DNA of 64,000 nt from Acidobacteriota bacterium (GCA_022562055.1 JADFQA010000003.1:1-64000); one strand, 5' to 3'. Positions 17,102-26,067 are shown, numbered from the stretch's first letter. Made by a program: numbers and translations. Notes: generated by a model from the letters alone, not told the origin.

Positions 17102-18156
17102 CCGGGCGGCGCCGCATTCTTGTGGTGTCGTCGGTGCATCCACCCGACGACCCCAGAATCCGCTGGAAGTTGATCGAAACCCTGCGCAAAGGGTTCGACG
17201 TCACGTATGTCAGCCAGGGATTGCCATCGCAGCCCATGGGTTTCGAAGTGGATGTGTTAGCCGGTGGAAGAGTTCGACGATCTCTGACCGCAATGTGGCG
17301 GCTCATCCGGGGGCGATTTGACGTTGCGGTCATCCACGACCCCGAGTTGCTGCCTGGCGCAATTCTGGCTCGACTATTCCGCCGCACGATTGTGTTTGAC
17401 ATGCATGAGAATGTTGTTGCTCAGATCCGCGACAAGCGATCAATCCCGCGCTTCGCACGACCGGCCGTTGCGCTCGTTGTTGGGTTAACCCTTGCATTGG
17501 CGGAACGTGTGATGCCGTTCACGCTTGCCGAGGATGGATACCACGCCGCGCTGGCAAAACCCCACCGAGTGTTCGCCAACTACCTTCCTGCGATCTCGCT
17601 CGAACCCAAATCGACTACCCCCCAGTCGGGTGTTGTGTATCTGGGTGACGTGACCGAAGCCCGCGGCGCAATGGTCTTGGTCGAAGCCATGGCGGGCACG
17701 ATGCTGACCTTGCATCTGATCGGACGATGCCGCGACGACTTCGCCAACCGACTGCAAGAAAAGGCAGACCTGATCGGTGTTGACCTTGTGTTGCACGGAT
17801 TTGAGCCGCACGCAGATGCTTTGGCGTCGATCGGGCATCATCACCTCGGCGTGAGTCCGTTGCTTGATCTCCCCAATTACCACAACTCCCTGCCGACGAA
17901 GCTTCTCGAGTACGCCGCCGTGGGACTGCCGATCGTGGCGTCAGACCTGCCTGGGAGTCGAAACGTCGCTGTCGACCTGACGGGTGTCGAACTCGTTCCC
18001 CCAGGTGACGTGGTTGAACTTCGGGCCGCGATCGTGCGGGTTGCGGGCGACGAGAGCCTCCGGTCAGCGGTCGCAGCCGATGTTGAACGGGTGCGTTCTA
18101 GCTATCGGTGGCCTGCCGAGGACGTAGTTGACTTCTATACGTCAGTGGGCCGCTGA
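17098..18156 (+). CDS. Glycosyltransferase family 4/1 (GT-B)
   Basis: A 352-aa GT-B protein starting at a GTG that overlaps the dehydrogenase stop (GTGA). It shows VVSSVHPPDDPRIRWK near the N-terminus, the DVAVIHDPELLPGA acceptor loop and a C-terminal donor site with SLPTKLLEYAAVGLPIVASD. It probably transfers a sugar during capsule or exopolysaccharide assembly, perhaps the uronic acid formed by the coupled dehydrogenase (inference). Its 3' end overlaps the 3' end of the convergent GT2 gene by 22 bases. Confidence 0.87.
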   Translation: MTGRRRILVVSSVHPPDDPRIRWKLIETLRKGFDVTYVSQGLPSQPMGFEVDVLAGGRVRRSLTAMWRLIRGRFDVAVIHDPELLPGAILARLFRRTIVFDMHENVVAQIRDKRSIPRFARPAVALVVGLTLALAERVMPFTLAEDGYHAALAKPHRVFANYLPAISLEPKSTTPQSGVVYLGDVTEARGAMVLVEAMAGTMLTLHLIGRCRDDFANRLQEKADLIGVDLVLHGFEPHADALASIGHHHLGVSPLLDLPNYHNSLPTKLLEYAAVGLPIVASDLPGSRNVAVDLTGVELVPPGDVVELRAAIVRVAGDESLRSAVAADVERVRSSYRWPAEDVVDFYTSVGR

Positions 18157-19127
18157 CGTCGGCCAACGAGAAACCCCGCACCCCACGCGAAGTGCATTGT
18201 GGCGGCGGCCGCGGCGAATCCAATCGCCGCTTTGTCTCGGGTCTTGAACAGCCACAGCGCCGTGGTGCCGTACAGCACGATTTCGTACACCGCACTCACA
18301 GCAAAGAATGGGACACGGCTTCCTGCCAAAAAGAGTGCCCCTGTGACGAGGAACGCCAATATCAAAAGGGGAGGAGCGAGCTGGCGAAGACGTAGCGGCG
18401 CCATGCCGCTGATGACGACGTGCCGCTTCCATGCGCCGTACTGCCAATACTGGACTGCCAGCGCCCGCAGCGACGTCCGGGGTCGGTAGAGGACAGAGAG
18501 TGACGGGTCGAACCACACCGTGTGTCCGGCCTTTCGCAACCGTGCGTTGAGTTCGTAATCTTGATTCCGGATCAATGTCTCATTAAATCGGCCGACGTCG
18601 TCGAGCTTTTGACGGTCGAAAACCCCGAGATACACAGTGTCGACCTCTCCCTCCGGCCCACCGTAACGAAACGCCGCGTCACCAATCCCAACCTGTGACG
18701 TCATTGCATACGCAATCGCGCGTTGCACGGTCGCCACGCCCTCGGCGCGTTGGATGCCGCCAACGTTGGCGGCACCCGTCCGGTGCAGCGTCGCCACCGC
18801 CGTGCTCACGTATCCGGGAGGAAGTTCGGCCTGGGCGTCGCAGCGCACGATGACATCGCCCGTGGTCGCCTCTATTGCCCTGTTTAGGCCCGCGGGTGTT
18901 GTACCACTGGGGTTTTCGACTACCTGGATGCGATGATCCTGTGCCGCCCGTGTCGCTATGACCGATCGGGTGTCGTCGGTGGAGTTCCCGTCCGCGATTA
19001 CGATTTCGATGATGTTGTCATAGTCCTGAGACGTGATGGCATCGAGCGCGGCACCGAGGTACTTGCCGCCGTTGCGGACCGGGATGATCACGCTCACGGT
19101 GGGTTTGTGGGCTGCTTCGGTGTTCAC
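18135..19127 (-). CDS. Glycosyltransferase family 2, ExoA-like, membrane protein
   Basis: The 330-aa product has a GT-A domain with SVIIPVRNGGKYL, the ADGNSTDDT nucleotide loop, the RCDAQAELPP acidic metal site, and the NQDYELNARLRKAGH catalytic block with its Asp. Three or so hydrophobic helices follow from about residue 245, as in ExoA of succinoglycan synthesis. It probably builds an exopolysaccharide repeat unit on a lipid carrier at the inner face of the membrane. A 24-bp perfect inverted repeat lies just upstream of its start. Confidence 0.88.
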   Translation of the reverse strand: MNTEAAHKPTVSVIIPVRNGGKYLGAALDAITSQDYDNIIEIVIADGNSTDDTRSVIATRAAQDHRIQVVENPSGTTPAGLNRAIEATTGDVIVRCDAQAELPPGYVSTAVATLHRTGAANVGGIQRAEGVATVQRAIAYAMTSQVGIGDAAFRYGGPEGEVDTVYLGVFDRQKLDDVGRFNETLIRNQDYELNARLRKAGHTVWFDPSLSVLYRPRTSLRALAVQYWQYGAWKRHVVISGMAPLRLRQLAPPLLILAFLVTGALFLAGSRVPFFAVSAVYEIVLYGTTALWLFKTRDKAAIGFAAAAATMHFAWGAGFLVGRRQRPTDV

Positions 19128-19142
19128 CTAAGCCACACCTTG

Positions 19143-19194
19143 CTGTTCTGGCGTCCAATCGTGCCGGATACGGCACGATTGGACGCCAGAACAG
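19143..19194. repeat. 24-bp perfect inverted repeat with 4-base loop
   Basis: Arms at 19143-19166 and 19171-19194 are exact reverse complements around GATA. It lies 31 bases after the korB stop and 15 bases before the GT2 start, both on the minus strand. No T-run follows on either strand, so it may be a U-less terminator for korAB, an RNA element ahead of the GT2 gene, or a small inserted element. Base pairing is certain; the role is not. Confidence 0.8.
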
Positions 19195-19225
19195 GAGAGG
19201 CGGGCGGCGCGACTTGTCATGGCGG

Positions 19226-20245
19226 CTAGCTGACCGTCCAGGTCCCACCACTTGCCAGGAGGGCAGACAGCTCGCCAGGGCCCTTTTGCTCGCGGGCGGC
19301 GGCGAGTTGGGATGCGACTTCCTTGTCGTACTGCGGCCGCGTCACATTCCTGAAGATCCCGACCGGCGTTGGTCCGGTCGGGCCGTGGCTGAGACGGCTG
19401 ATCGCAAATGCAATGGCCGGGTCTGATCGTGTTTCGTCGTGGACGTGGATTGCATCCAAACCAACCTCGGCAACCTTGACGATCTTGGCGCCGTCGTCGG
19501 TGATGACCACTCCGTTTTCGTCATTCTCTCCGAACACGATCGGTTTGCCATGTTTGAGATATATGCGGTTGGCGACCTTGTCATCCTTGGCGGTCAGCTT
19601 GATGAAAGCCTTGTCATTGAAGACGTTGCAGTTTTGATAGATCTCAATGAATGCAGCGCCCTGGTGATCGTGGGCTGCCTTGAGGAGGTCGGCGGTCATG
19701 TTCCGGTCCATGTCGATACCCCGTGCCACAAACGACGCTTCCGCGCCAAGAGCGAGACTGACAGGGTTGAACGGGTGGTCAATCGACCCCATGGGACTGG
19801 TCTTGGTGCGTTTTCCGACTTCTGAGGTCGGCGAATACTGGCCCTTCGTGAGGCCGTAGATCTGGTTGTTGAACAACAAGATCTTGAGGTTCACGTTGCG
19901 GCGTAGTGTGTGGATTAAATGGTTGCCGCCGATGGACAGCGCGTCACCGTCTCCAGTGATCACCCACACATGAAGATCGGGGTTCGCCGTTGCAATCCCC
20001 GAGGCAAACGCGGGGGCGCGGCCGTGGATCGTGTGCATGCCGTAGGTGTTCATGTAGTACGGAAACCGTGACGAACACCCAATCCCCGCAACAAACACGT
20101 GTTTGTCCTTGTCGATGTTGTCGAGTCCCGCGAGGAAGTTCTGGACGGAGGCAAGGATGGTGTAGTCCCCGCAGCCGGGGCACCACTTCACTTCCTGGTC
20201 GCTTTGGAAGTCAGCGCGTTTGTATCTGGTGGCAGTGTCGCTCAT
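19226..20245 (-). CDS. korB: 2-oxoglutarate/2-oxoacid:ferredoxin oxidoreductase subunit beta
   Basis: This 339-aa subunit binds thiamine diphosphate: KWCPGCGDY near the N-terminus, the GIGCSSRFPYYM segment, the ThDP/Mg motif GDGDALSIGGNH and the LLFNNQIYGLTKGQYSPTS region of KorB proteins. With KorA it converts 2-oxoglutarate and CoA to succinyl-CoA, reducing ferredoxin, as in many actinobacteria. The start overlaps the KorA stop by 4 bases. The ferredoxin partner is not in this window. Confidence 0.93.
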   Translation of the reverse strand: MSDTATRYKRADFQSDQEVKWCPGCGDYTILASVQNFLAGLDNIDKDKHVFVAGIGCSSRFPYYMNTYGMHTIHGRAPAFASGIATANPDLHVWVITGDGDALSIGGNHLIHTLRRNVNLKILLFNNQIYGLTKGQYSPTSEVGKRTKTSPMGSIDHPFNPVSLALGAEASFVARGIDMDRNMTADLLKAAHDHQGAAFIEIYQNCNVFNDKAFIKLTAKDDKVANRIYLKHGKPIVFGENDENGVVITDDGAKIVKVAEVGLDAIHVHDETRSDPAIAFAISRLSHGPTGPTPVGIFRNVTRPQYDKEVASQLAAAREQKGPGELSALLASGGTWTVS

Positions 20246-22116
20246 GATTTGCCCCCTTCGATTGTATCGATGATGCGTTTGCAGATCTCAGCTGCTTTGA
20301 ACGGCAAACCCTGGATCTTGGAATACGACTCGATAGGCACCAAGTACTCGGCCTGGAGCAGCCGGTTGAGTTGGCCCCGGTTGAGTTCAGGAACGATGAC
20401 GTGTTTGTATGAACGCAACACGCTTCCCAGATTTGCGGGGAAAGGGAACAGATGCCGCAGGTGGGCCGCCGCCACGCTGGTGTATCCCGCCTGATGCGCC
20501 CTGTGCATGCCTGCTCGGATCGATCCGTACGTTCCGCCCCATCCAAGCACCAAGACGTCACCGCTTTGGGGACCCTCAACGTTCAATGGCTCGATGTCGT
20601 TGGCGATACGGGCGATTTTCTCTTCGCGAAGTTTCGTCATGAACTCGTGGTTCGACGGCGTGTAGTTCACGTTGCCGGTAACGGCTTGCTTTTCGAGACC
20701 ACCAAGACGATGTTCGAGACCCGGCGTCCCCGGGATGGCCCACGGTCGGGACAAGTGCTCGTCGCGAAGATAAGGCAGGAACTCGCCGTTCTCACCGTTT
20801 GGCTCAGTCGCGAAGGTAACCGGCATCTCCGGCAGGTCGGCGATGTCAGGGAGGAGCCACGGCTCGGACGAGTTCGCGACGAAACCGTCGGACAGAAGCA
20901 TCACCGGCGTCATGTATTTCAGGGCAATGCGACATGCTTCGATCGCCGTAGAGAATGCGTCACCTGGGCTTCTCGCTGCCACAACCGGCAGTGGTGCCTC
21001 GCCATGCCGGCCGTGGATTGCCATCATCAGGTCGGCTTGCTCGGTCTTTGTCGGCAGACCGGTTGAGGGTCCGGCACGCTGGACATTGACGACTACGAGC
21101 GGCAGTTCCATCATCAATGCAAGCGAAATGGTCTCATTCTTGAGCGCCACACCGGGGCCGCTTGTGCCCGTCGCGGCAAGGTGTCCGGCGAATGATGCGC
21201 CTACGGCGATACCAACGGCGGCGATTTCGTCTTCCGCCTGGAACGTTTTTACACCGAAGTTCTTGTGCCGGGCCAGTTCCTCCAAGATTCCCGATGCGGG
21301 TGTAATGGGGTATGAGCCGTAGAAGAGCGGTAGCTTGGCGAGATGAGCTGCCGCAATCAGGCCCCACGCCAGCGCCTTGTTTCCTGTGATGTTGGTGTAC
21401 GTACCGGCCGGCATTTTTGCCGGAAGCACCTCGTACTTGTAGTGGACTGCGTCGGTCGTGTTGCCGTAGTTGTACCCCGCCTTGAGGGCCATGGTGTTCG
21501 CTCGGCCGACTGGTTCGTCGGCGCCGAATTTCCCATCGATCCAATCGGTGATCGGCTCGAGGGTGCGGCTGAACATCCACGAGATGAGGCCAAGCGCAAA
21601 GAAATTCTTTGATCGCAGAGCCGCCCTCCCACTCACACCGCTGTCGGCGACTGCGAGCTTGGTCAGTTCTTCCATCGGTACCGAGAGGACTCGATACTGT
21701 TCGAGGCTGCCGTCCGTTCGAGGATCTACGTCGTACCCGCATTTTGCGAAGTTCCGTTGAATGAACGCGTCCGAGTTGAGGATGATGAGGCCACCCTCGG
21801 TTACGTCGTCGATGTTCGCCATCAGCGCTGCAGGGTTCATCGTTACGAGGACGTCAGGGCCGTCGCCCGGGGTGAGAATGTCGAAATCCGCAATGTGAAT
21901 CTGGAAGGATGAAACGCCTGCAACGGTTCCGGCCGGCGCCCTGATTTCGGCGGGAAAGCTGGGAAATGTCGCGAGGTCGTTTCCAAACAACGCAGATGCG
22001 TCGGTAAAACGCGTTCCTGCGAGTTGCATTCCATCGCCGGAGTCGCCTGCAAACCGGATAACGATCCGGTCCCGATGCTCGACGGCCGGGTCGGCCAGTA
22101 GCGTGTCGTGTGTCAC
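20242..22116 (-). CDS. korA: 2-oxoglutarate/2-oxoacid:ferredoxin oxidoreductase subunit alpha (gamma-alpha fusion)
   Basis: The 624-aa protein joins an N-terminal gamma domain (RFAGDSGDGMQLAGT, about residues 20-200) to the alpha domain, which has GSYPITPASGILEELA, AEDEIAAVGIAVGASFAG, GTSGPGVALKNE and VNVQRAGPSTGLPTKTEQ. This fusion layout is usual for aerobic actinobacterial KorA. It pairs with KorB in the same operon. The start at 22116 follows a GGAGCAG-type ribosome-binding site. Confidence 0.93.
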   Translation of the reverse strand: MTHDTLLADPAVEHRDRIVIRFAGDSGDGMQLAGTRFTDASALFGNDLATFPSFPAEIRAPAGTVAGVSSFQIHIADFDILTPGDGPDVLVTMNPAALMANIDDVTEGGLIILNSDAFIQRNFAKCGYDVDPRTDGSLEQYRVLSVPMEELTKLAVADSGVSGRAALRSKNFFALGLISWMFSRTLEPITDWIDGKFGADEPVGRANTMALKAGYNYGNTTDAVHYKYEVLPAKMPAGTYTNITGNKALAWGLIAAAHLAKLPLFYGSYPITPASGILEELARHKNFGVKTFQAEDEIAAVGIAVGASFAGHLAATGTSGPGVALKNETISLALMMELPLVVVNVQRAGPSTGLPTKTEQADLMMAIHGRHGEAPLPVVAARSPGDAFSTAIEACRIALKYMTPVMLLSDGFVANSSEPWLLPDIADLPEMPVTFATEPNGENGEFLPYLRDEHLSRPWAIPGTPGLEHRLGGLEKQAVTGNVNYTPSNHEFMTKLREEKIARIANDIEPLNVEGPQSGDVLVLGWGGTYGSIRAGMHRAHQAGYTSVAAAHLRHLFPFPANLGSVLRSYKHVIVPELNRGQLNRLLQAEYLVPIESYSKIQGLPFKAAEICKRIIDTIEGGKS

Positions 22117-22185
22117 CGTACTCTGCTCCTTGATATGCCGCTGGGTCTCCGCAGCAGTTCATCGTGTATGTCGGCAAGTGGACGC

Positions 22186-22223
22186 GAAAAAGACAGGGCT
22201 TTTGCGAAGGTGCAAGCCCCGTC
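22186..22223 (-). terminator. Rho-independent terminator after the amidase gene
   Basis: Read on the minus strand, a GACGGGGCTT/AAGCCCTGTC stem (9 of 10 pairs plus one mismatch) with a 12-base loop is followed by TTTTT. It lies about 30 bases after the amidase stop and ahead of korA, so it separates the two transcription units. Confidence 0.7.
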
Positions 22224-22252
22224 TCGGTTCCGTCTATTCCGAATTTCGTGGT

Positions 22253-23626
22253 TCATGTTGGCCTGCGATAGCCGCAGATGCCTGCGTCCTCGAAACGCTG
22301 TGCGATTGCTAACAACCGCCGTTCGTTCCAGTGTGATCCGATGAGCTGGATTGCTCCCGGAGGGGAGGATACGACAACTTTCGTCGGCAGTGTAAACGCG
22401 GGGAGGCTCACATGGTTAACCAACGCGGTGAAACGCGAAATGGGAGTCACATAGCGCACTGTTTCGCCGCTGCTCAAGGCGATTTCGTCGACTCCGATCT
22501 CCTTTCTCATCAGACCGCTTGTGGGTGTCAGGAGTGCGTCGACTCCACTCAGCGCCTTGGCAAAGCTGTTCCGCAAATCACGCCGCCAGGCTAGGGAGTT
22601 GAGGTACTCGGAGCCGTCCACCGTCAGTGTTTCGAGCATTCGTGATCGTACTGTCGATCCGTAGGTCTCCGGTTCCGTTTCAAGCTGGGTGCGGTGTAAT
22701 ACTGCGACTTCCCAGTACACCGACACCGTTGCAAGGTCTGACGTTCCAATCGACGGAGCGTCGAGATCTACCAGGGTCACGCCAGCGCGTTGGAGAGCCG
22801 CACAGGCGGCGTGCCACGCGTCAACGACGTCATCGGTAACGTGATCGTCGTCTACCCACGGGCGCGGGATTCCCAGAGTGATGCGGTCGATCGGCGGAGG
22901 CGTTGTGGGTCCCTCAACGGTGCGTTGTGCAGACCAGTGGTCTGAGCTGTCGTGCCCCGCAATGACCGTGTACACGGCTTCGATGTCCGCAACGGTTCGT
23001 GCAAACGGCCCGACGGTATCGAGCGACGATGCGAGCGGATAAACGCCGCTGATCGGTATGCGCCCGTGTGTGACCTTCAACCCGTAGACACCGCACAGCG
23101 CTGCCGGTACGCGCACTGATCCCCCCGTGTCGGTTCCCAGAGCTACGGAGCACACTCCGGCGGCGACCGCGGCAGCGCTGCCGCCGGATGAGCCGCCAGT
23201 GGAAAGCGACGTGTCCCAGGGGTTCCGCACAGGCCCGAAGTGATCGTTCTCAGAGTCAAAGCCAAACGCAAACTCGTGCAGATTGGTGCGCCCGATGGGG
23301 GTGGCTCCGGCCGTCACCATCCGGGATACGCAGGGTGCGTCGGCCGTTGGTACCGGCGGGGTGAAGGCGCTGCCTCTGGTGTTCGGCAGGCCCGCCTCGT
23401 CGATGAGGTCTTTGACTGCAAACGTCACTCCGGCAAGGGACCCCGAAATCGTTTGCCGTTCGGCGATGTGCACTGAGCGGTAGCGGTCGATGCTCGTGAA
23501 TGCGTTCAGTGTGGGCTGACTCGCCTCGGCACGATCGAGTGCCGGCTCAACGAGTTCCTGGACGGACCGCTCTCCCGACCCGACGATGCTGGAGCTTTCA
23601 GTGACGGTCGGTGCGAAGGAGTTCAT
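22253..23626 (-). CDS. Amidase (amidase-signature family, GatA-like)
   Basis: The 457-aa enzyme carries the amidase-signature triad: the Lys in VTFAVKDLID, the cis-Ser in GGSSGGSAAAVAAG, and the nucleophile Ser in GTDTGGSVRVPAALCG. It hydrolyses an amide; the natural substrate is unknown. GatB and GatC are absent next to it, so it is more likely a free amidase than part of the glutamyl-tRNA amidotransferase. Its start lies 19 bases after the DUF3048 lipoprotein stop, which suggests one transcript, closed by the terminator at 22186. Confidence 0.88.
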   Translation of the reverse strand: MNSFAPTVTESSSIVGSGERSVQELVEPALDRAEASQPTLNAFTSIDRYRSVHIAERQTISGSLAGVTFAVKDLIDEAGLPNTRGSAFTPPVPTADAPCVSRMVTAGATPIGRTNLHEFAFGFDSENDHFGPVRNPWDTSLSTGGSSGGSAAAVAAGVCSVALGTDTGGSVRVPAALCGVYGLKVTHGRIPISGVYPLASSLDTVGPFARTVADIEAVYTVIAGHDSSDHWSAQRTVEGPTTPPPIDRITLGIPRPWVDDDHVTDDVVDAWHAACAALQRAGVTLVDLDAPSIGTSDLATVSVYWEVAVLHRTQLETEPETYGSTVRSRMLETLTVDGSEYLNSLAWRRDLRNSFAKALSGVDALLTPTSGLMRKEIGVDEIALSSGETVRYVTPISRFTALVNHVSLPAFTLPTKVVVSSPPGAIQLIGSHWNERRLLAIAQRFEDAGICGYRRPT

Positions 23627-23645
23627 CTCGGCTCAGGCTGTCATG

Positions 23646-24719
23646 TCAGGAGTAGGACAGTGTCCGGTTGTCGGGGAAAACCGATATCCACGGTATCCCT
23701 GGCGGTATCTCGATACCGTTTCCGAGGCTGTCAACGAGGTGGAACGGCTTTTCGATCGAGTCTCGCACCCAGGTGCCTTCGATGGCCCCGCCGTCGAAAA
23801 AGACGACGGCGCGGTTTGTTCCGACGGTATCCAGGGCGGGCACGGAGGATCCGGACTGGCCCTTGCTCGGTGATGCGGTGTACCGCCTTGCGAACAGGAC
23901 GATGAGGATGTCTGCACCGATTTGAGTCTCGTCGGCTTCCTTCGAAATCTCATTCGCTTCGACCGTCCCGTTAAACCTGAGGTACCTCTCGCCATCCCAC
24001 TCCCAACGAACCTCGGGAAAGTCTGACCAGTCGAGGATGATTTCGTCAGCGGTGTCTGCTGTCTCGGTCGGACTGTCCGAGAATGTGAACATCGGCGTCG
24101 GCGCTTTGTCCGGCAATTGGCGTCGGTCGGCTTCGGCGCGCATTGTCTGCGTGTCTCCGTAGAGATTGTGCGGTGCAGACCGGGATGGGATGCGGAAGGT
24201 CGCGACACCCTCCCCGAGCAGTTTCACGCCAGCACTTACGAACTTGCTCTGCACCCAGCTCTGGGCACCGGAGATTTGCATCGGCCCGCCGAGCGGACTC
24301 ACGAGGGTCGGATCGGTCGGCCGACCTGAGCGAATCGGGCCGATGTAGTCCGTGTCCGAACTGTGGAACAACGCAATGAATCTGGTGAGACCCCCTTCAA
24401 CGGGCAGTTCGTACACAGCGTCCGCCTGGTTAAGACTCGACTGTGGGCGTGCTTTCGGGTGGTTGTCGATCTTGACTGCGATGACGCGCCGAGTTGCGAG
24501 CGTCTCGTCTTCGATGCCGAGTCCGTTGAGCGGCGATGGTGACCCGACGGGAGCGAGAGTGGTGCTTGTCGTCGCTGTCGTTGTCGGCGCAAGCGTTGTC
24601 GTTGACTGCGGCTGAATGGATGTCAACGTTGGCAAGGTTGTTGTCGTGGCCGTACCGCTGCAAGCGGCTGCGAGCAGAGCGAAGGCCGTCAAGGTTACTG
24701 GGAGACGTATGCGGTTCAC
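23646..24719 (-). CDS. DUF3048 (YerB-like) lipoprotein
   Basis: The 357-aa product begins with a lipoprotein signal whose lipobox LLAAAC places the lipidated Cys near residue 20. A Thr/Ser-rich linker follows and then a DUF3048 domain with NGLGIEDE, VIAVKIDNHPKARPQS, VYELPVEGGLTRFIALFHS and GPIRSGRPTD. It resembles the product at 5808-6962 along the whole domain, but that one is held by a transmembrane helix. The function of DUF3048 is unknown. Confidence 0.87.
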   Translation of the reverse strand: MNRIRLPVTLTAFALLAAACSGTATTTTLPTLTSIQPQSTTTLAPTTTATTSTTLAPVGSPSPLNGLGIEDETLATRRVIAVKIDNHPKARPQSSLNQADAVYELPVEGGLTRFIALFHSSDTDYIGPIRSGRPTDPTLVSPLGGPMQISGAQSWVQSKFVSAGVKLLGEGVATFRIPSRSAPHNLYGDTQTMRAEADRRQLPDKAPTPMFTFSDSPTETADTADEIILDWSDFPEVRWEWDGERYLRFNGTVEANEISKEADETQIGADILIVLFARRYTASPSKGQSGSSVPALDTVGTNRAVVFFDGGAIEGTWVRDSIEKPFHLVDSLGNGIEIPPGIPWISVFPDNRTLSYS

Positions 24720-24785
24720 GGCGAGCGAGTGTACCCCTGTTAAAGCGTTACGTCACACCCAGGGCGCGCGGATACACTGCGCTGC

Positions 24786-24962
24786 ATGACCGACGTCGTC
24801 GCCTTTGTGCAAAGTGAGCTTCGCGCCGTGGCCGATACTGAAAAGGCTGCCGCCATGGCTGCATACATGAAGACCGACATGGCGTTCTACGGAGTACAGA
24901 AACCGGGCAGAACAAAGATCATGTCTCGCGTGAAGGCGGAGTTTCCGCCCGGCAGCGAATCA
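24786..24962 (+). pseudogene. Truncated AlkD-like DNA alkylation repair gene (N-terminal remnant)
   Basis: The first roughly 58 codons read like the N-terminus of AlkD-type DNA glycosylases, with AAAMAAYMKTDMAFYGVQKPGR. After FPPGSE the likeness stops; the frame runs on to 25367 only as antisense to sodX. Normal AlkD proteins are about 220-240 aa with HEAT-like repeats, so roughly three quarters are missing. The break lies about 50 bases from the sodX stop, so a deletion probably joined the two. Confidence 0.65.
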
Positions 24963-25006
24963 TTTGGACATTGTGAAGCCGCAACAATCAGCGTGCGTCG
25001 CCGGTG

Positions 25007-25501
25007 TCAGAACCGGCGCCGGTGTCGAAGCGGCCAATACACCGCAACGACTTTCCACAGCGTTGCGGAGGCATCGATCGGGCCGAAGGTTCGCGAGTCG
25101 TCCAGTGTGCGGGATCTCGCATCGCTCAACACAAAGATGTCGTCCGGTCCGAGATGCCACGTCCCGTCGGGATGGGTTGGTCCGTCAGCCCATGGTTCGG
25201 CGACGACACCGCCATCCACATGTACCTGGCCCGCGCTGACTTCGAGGGTTTCCCCAGGCAGCCCAACCACGCGCTTGACGATCTCCATGGTCGAGTTCGT
25301 TGGATGCCGGACGACGATGACGTCACCTCGCCCTGGTCGACGCGTCAGACGTGTCGTGAGCAGGTAGTCCTCGGGGAACAAGGTCGGGAGCATCGACTCG
25401 TCGGCAACCACATACCTTCGCATCCGACCTTTGAGCAGGCCAAACCCAAGTGCAGCAACCGCGATAAAACCGGCAACGTTCCTTCGAGTTCTCATCACCA
25501 T
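25007..25501 (-). CDS. sodX: Ni-superoxide dismutase maturation protease (S26 signal-peptidase-like)
   Basis: The 164-aa S26-family protein has a short hydrophobic N-terminus (about residues 10-25), the catalytic Ser in ADESMLPTL, the general-base Lys in EIVKRVVGLPGE, the SDARSRTLDDSRTFGPI block of signal peptidases, and a VVAVYWP end typical of Ni-SOD proteases. It is divergent from sodN with about 105 bases between, the usual SodX/SodN arrangement. It should remove the short SodN leader so that the new N-terminal His can bind nickel. A general signal peptidase I is the less likely reading. Confidence 0.85.
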   Translation of the reverse strand: MVMRTRRNVAGFIAVAALGFGLLKGRMRRYVVADESMLPTLFPEDYLLTTRLTRRPGRGDVIVVRHPTNSTMEIVKRVVGLPGETLEVSAGQVHVDGGVVAEPWADGPTHPDGTWHLGPDDIFVLSDARSRTLDDSRTFGPIDASATLWKVVAVYWPLRHRRRF

Positions 25502-25606
25502 CCCGATACCTCAGTCGGACATTCTAGAAGAAACTGTCCCCGTCGAGACATCTCCATTGCCGGTGTATGGTTTTGTTATCCAATCGATCCCCTCTGGAGG
25601 TATATC

Positions 25607-26023
25607 ATGGGATTGTTCCGGCCCACCCGGACAGCACATGCACACTGCGACCTTTTCTGCGGTGTCTACGACCCCGCACAGGCGATGATCGAGGCTAAGT
25701 CGGTACTCAAGTGCGCCGAGAAGTATCAGGCGTCGGACGATGAGGTTTTCCGAGCGCGCTGCGTGTCCATCAAGGAGGAACGTGCCGAACTGGTGAAACA
25801 CCATCTGTCTGTCTTGTGGACAGACTTCTTCAAGCCGCACCACGTTGAGCAGAATCCAGGTCTCCACGACCTCTTCTGGCGTGCTCTCAAGAAGGCGTCG
25901 GATGCAAAAAAGTCTGTGGACCCTGAGGTGGGCCGCGAACTCATAACATTGATCGAGGAGATCGCTGTTGTGTTCTGGGCGACCGAGGAGTCAAAGGCGA
26001 CGGGCGTGTACCCGCCTTCGTAA
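25607..26023 (+). CDS. sodN: Nickel superoxide dismutase
   Basis: The ATG at 25607 follows CTGGAGG at ideal distance. The 138-aa precursor has a 12-residue leader ending AHA, then the mature N-terminus HCDLFCGVYDPAQ, the nickel hook that uses His1, Cys2 and Cys6 in known Ni-SODs. The rest gives the four-helix bundle with EERAELVKHHLSVLWTDFFKP. Residue 5 of the mature protein is Phe (codon 25655-25657) where the family motif HCxxPCGxY has Pro. The enzyme removes superoxide in the cytosol. Two further Cys (in VLKCAEKY and RARCVSI) are not part of the known metal site. Confidence 0.93.
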   Translation: MGLFRPTRTAHAHCDLFCGVYDPAQAMIEAKSVLKCAEKYQASDDEVFRARCVSIKEERAELVKHHLSVLWTDFFKPHHVEQNPGLHDLFWRALKKASDAKKSVDPEVGRELITLIEEIAVVFWATEESKATGVYPPS

Positions 26024-26067
26024 CAACGCCAATGAATCGATGGGAGGGGCCGCACCGGCGGCTCCTT

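Noticed and set aside
24963-25367. Continuation of the AlkD-like frame
   Set aside because: Past codon 59 the sequence is antisense to sodX and unlike any AlkD repeat.
25004-25606. Long 5' extension of sodN
   Set aside because: It runs antisense to sodX; the strong ribosome-binding site and the short leader fix the start at 25607.
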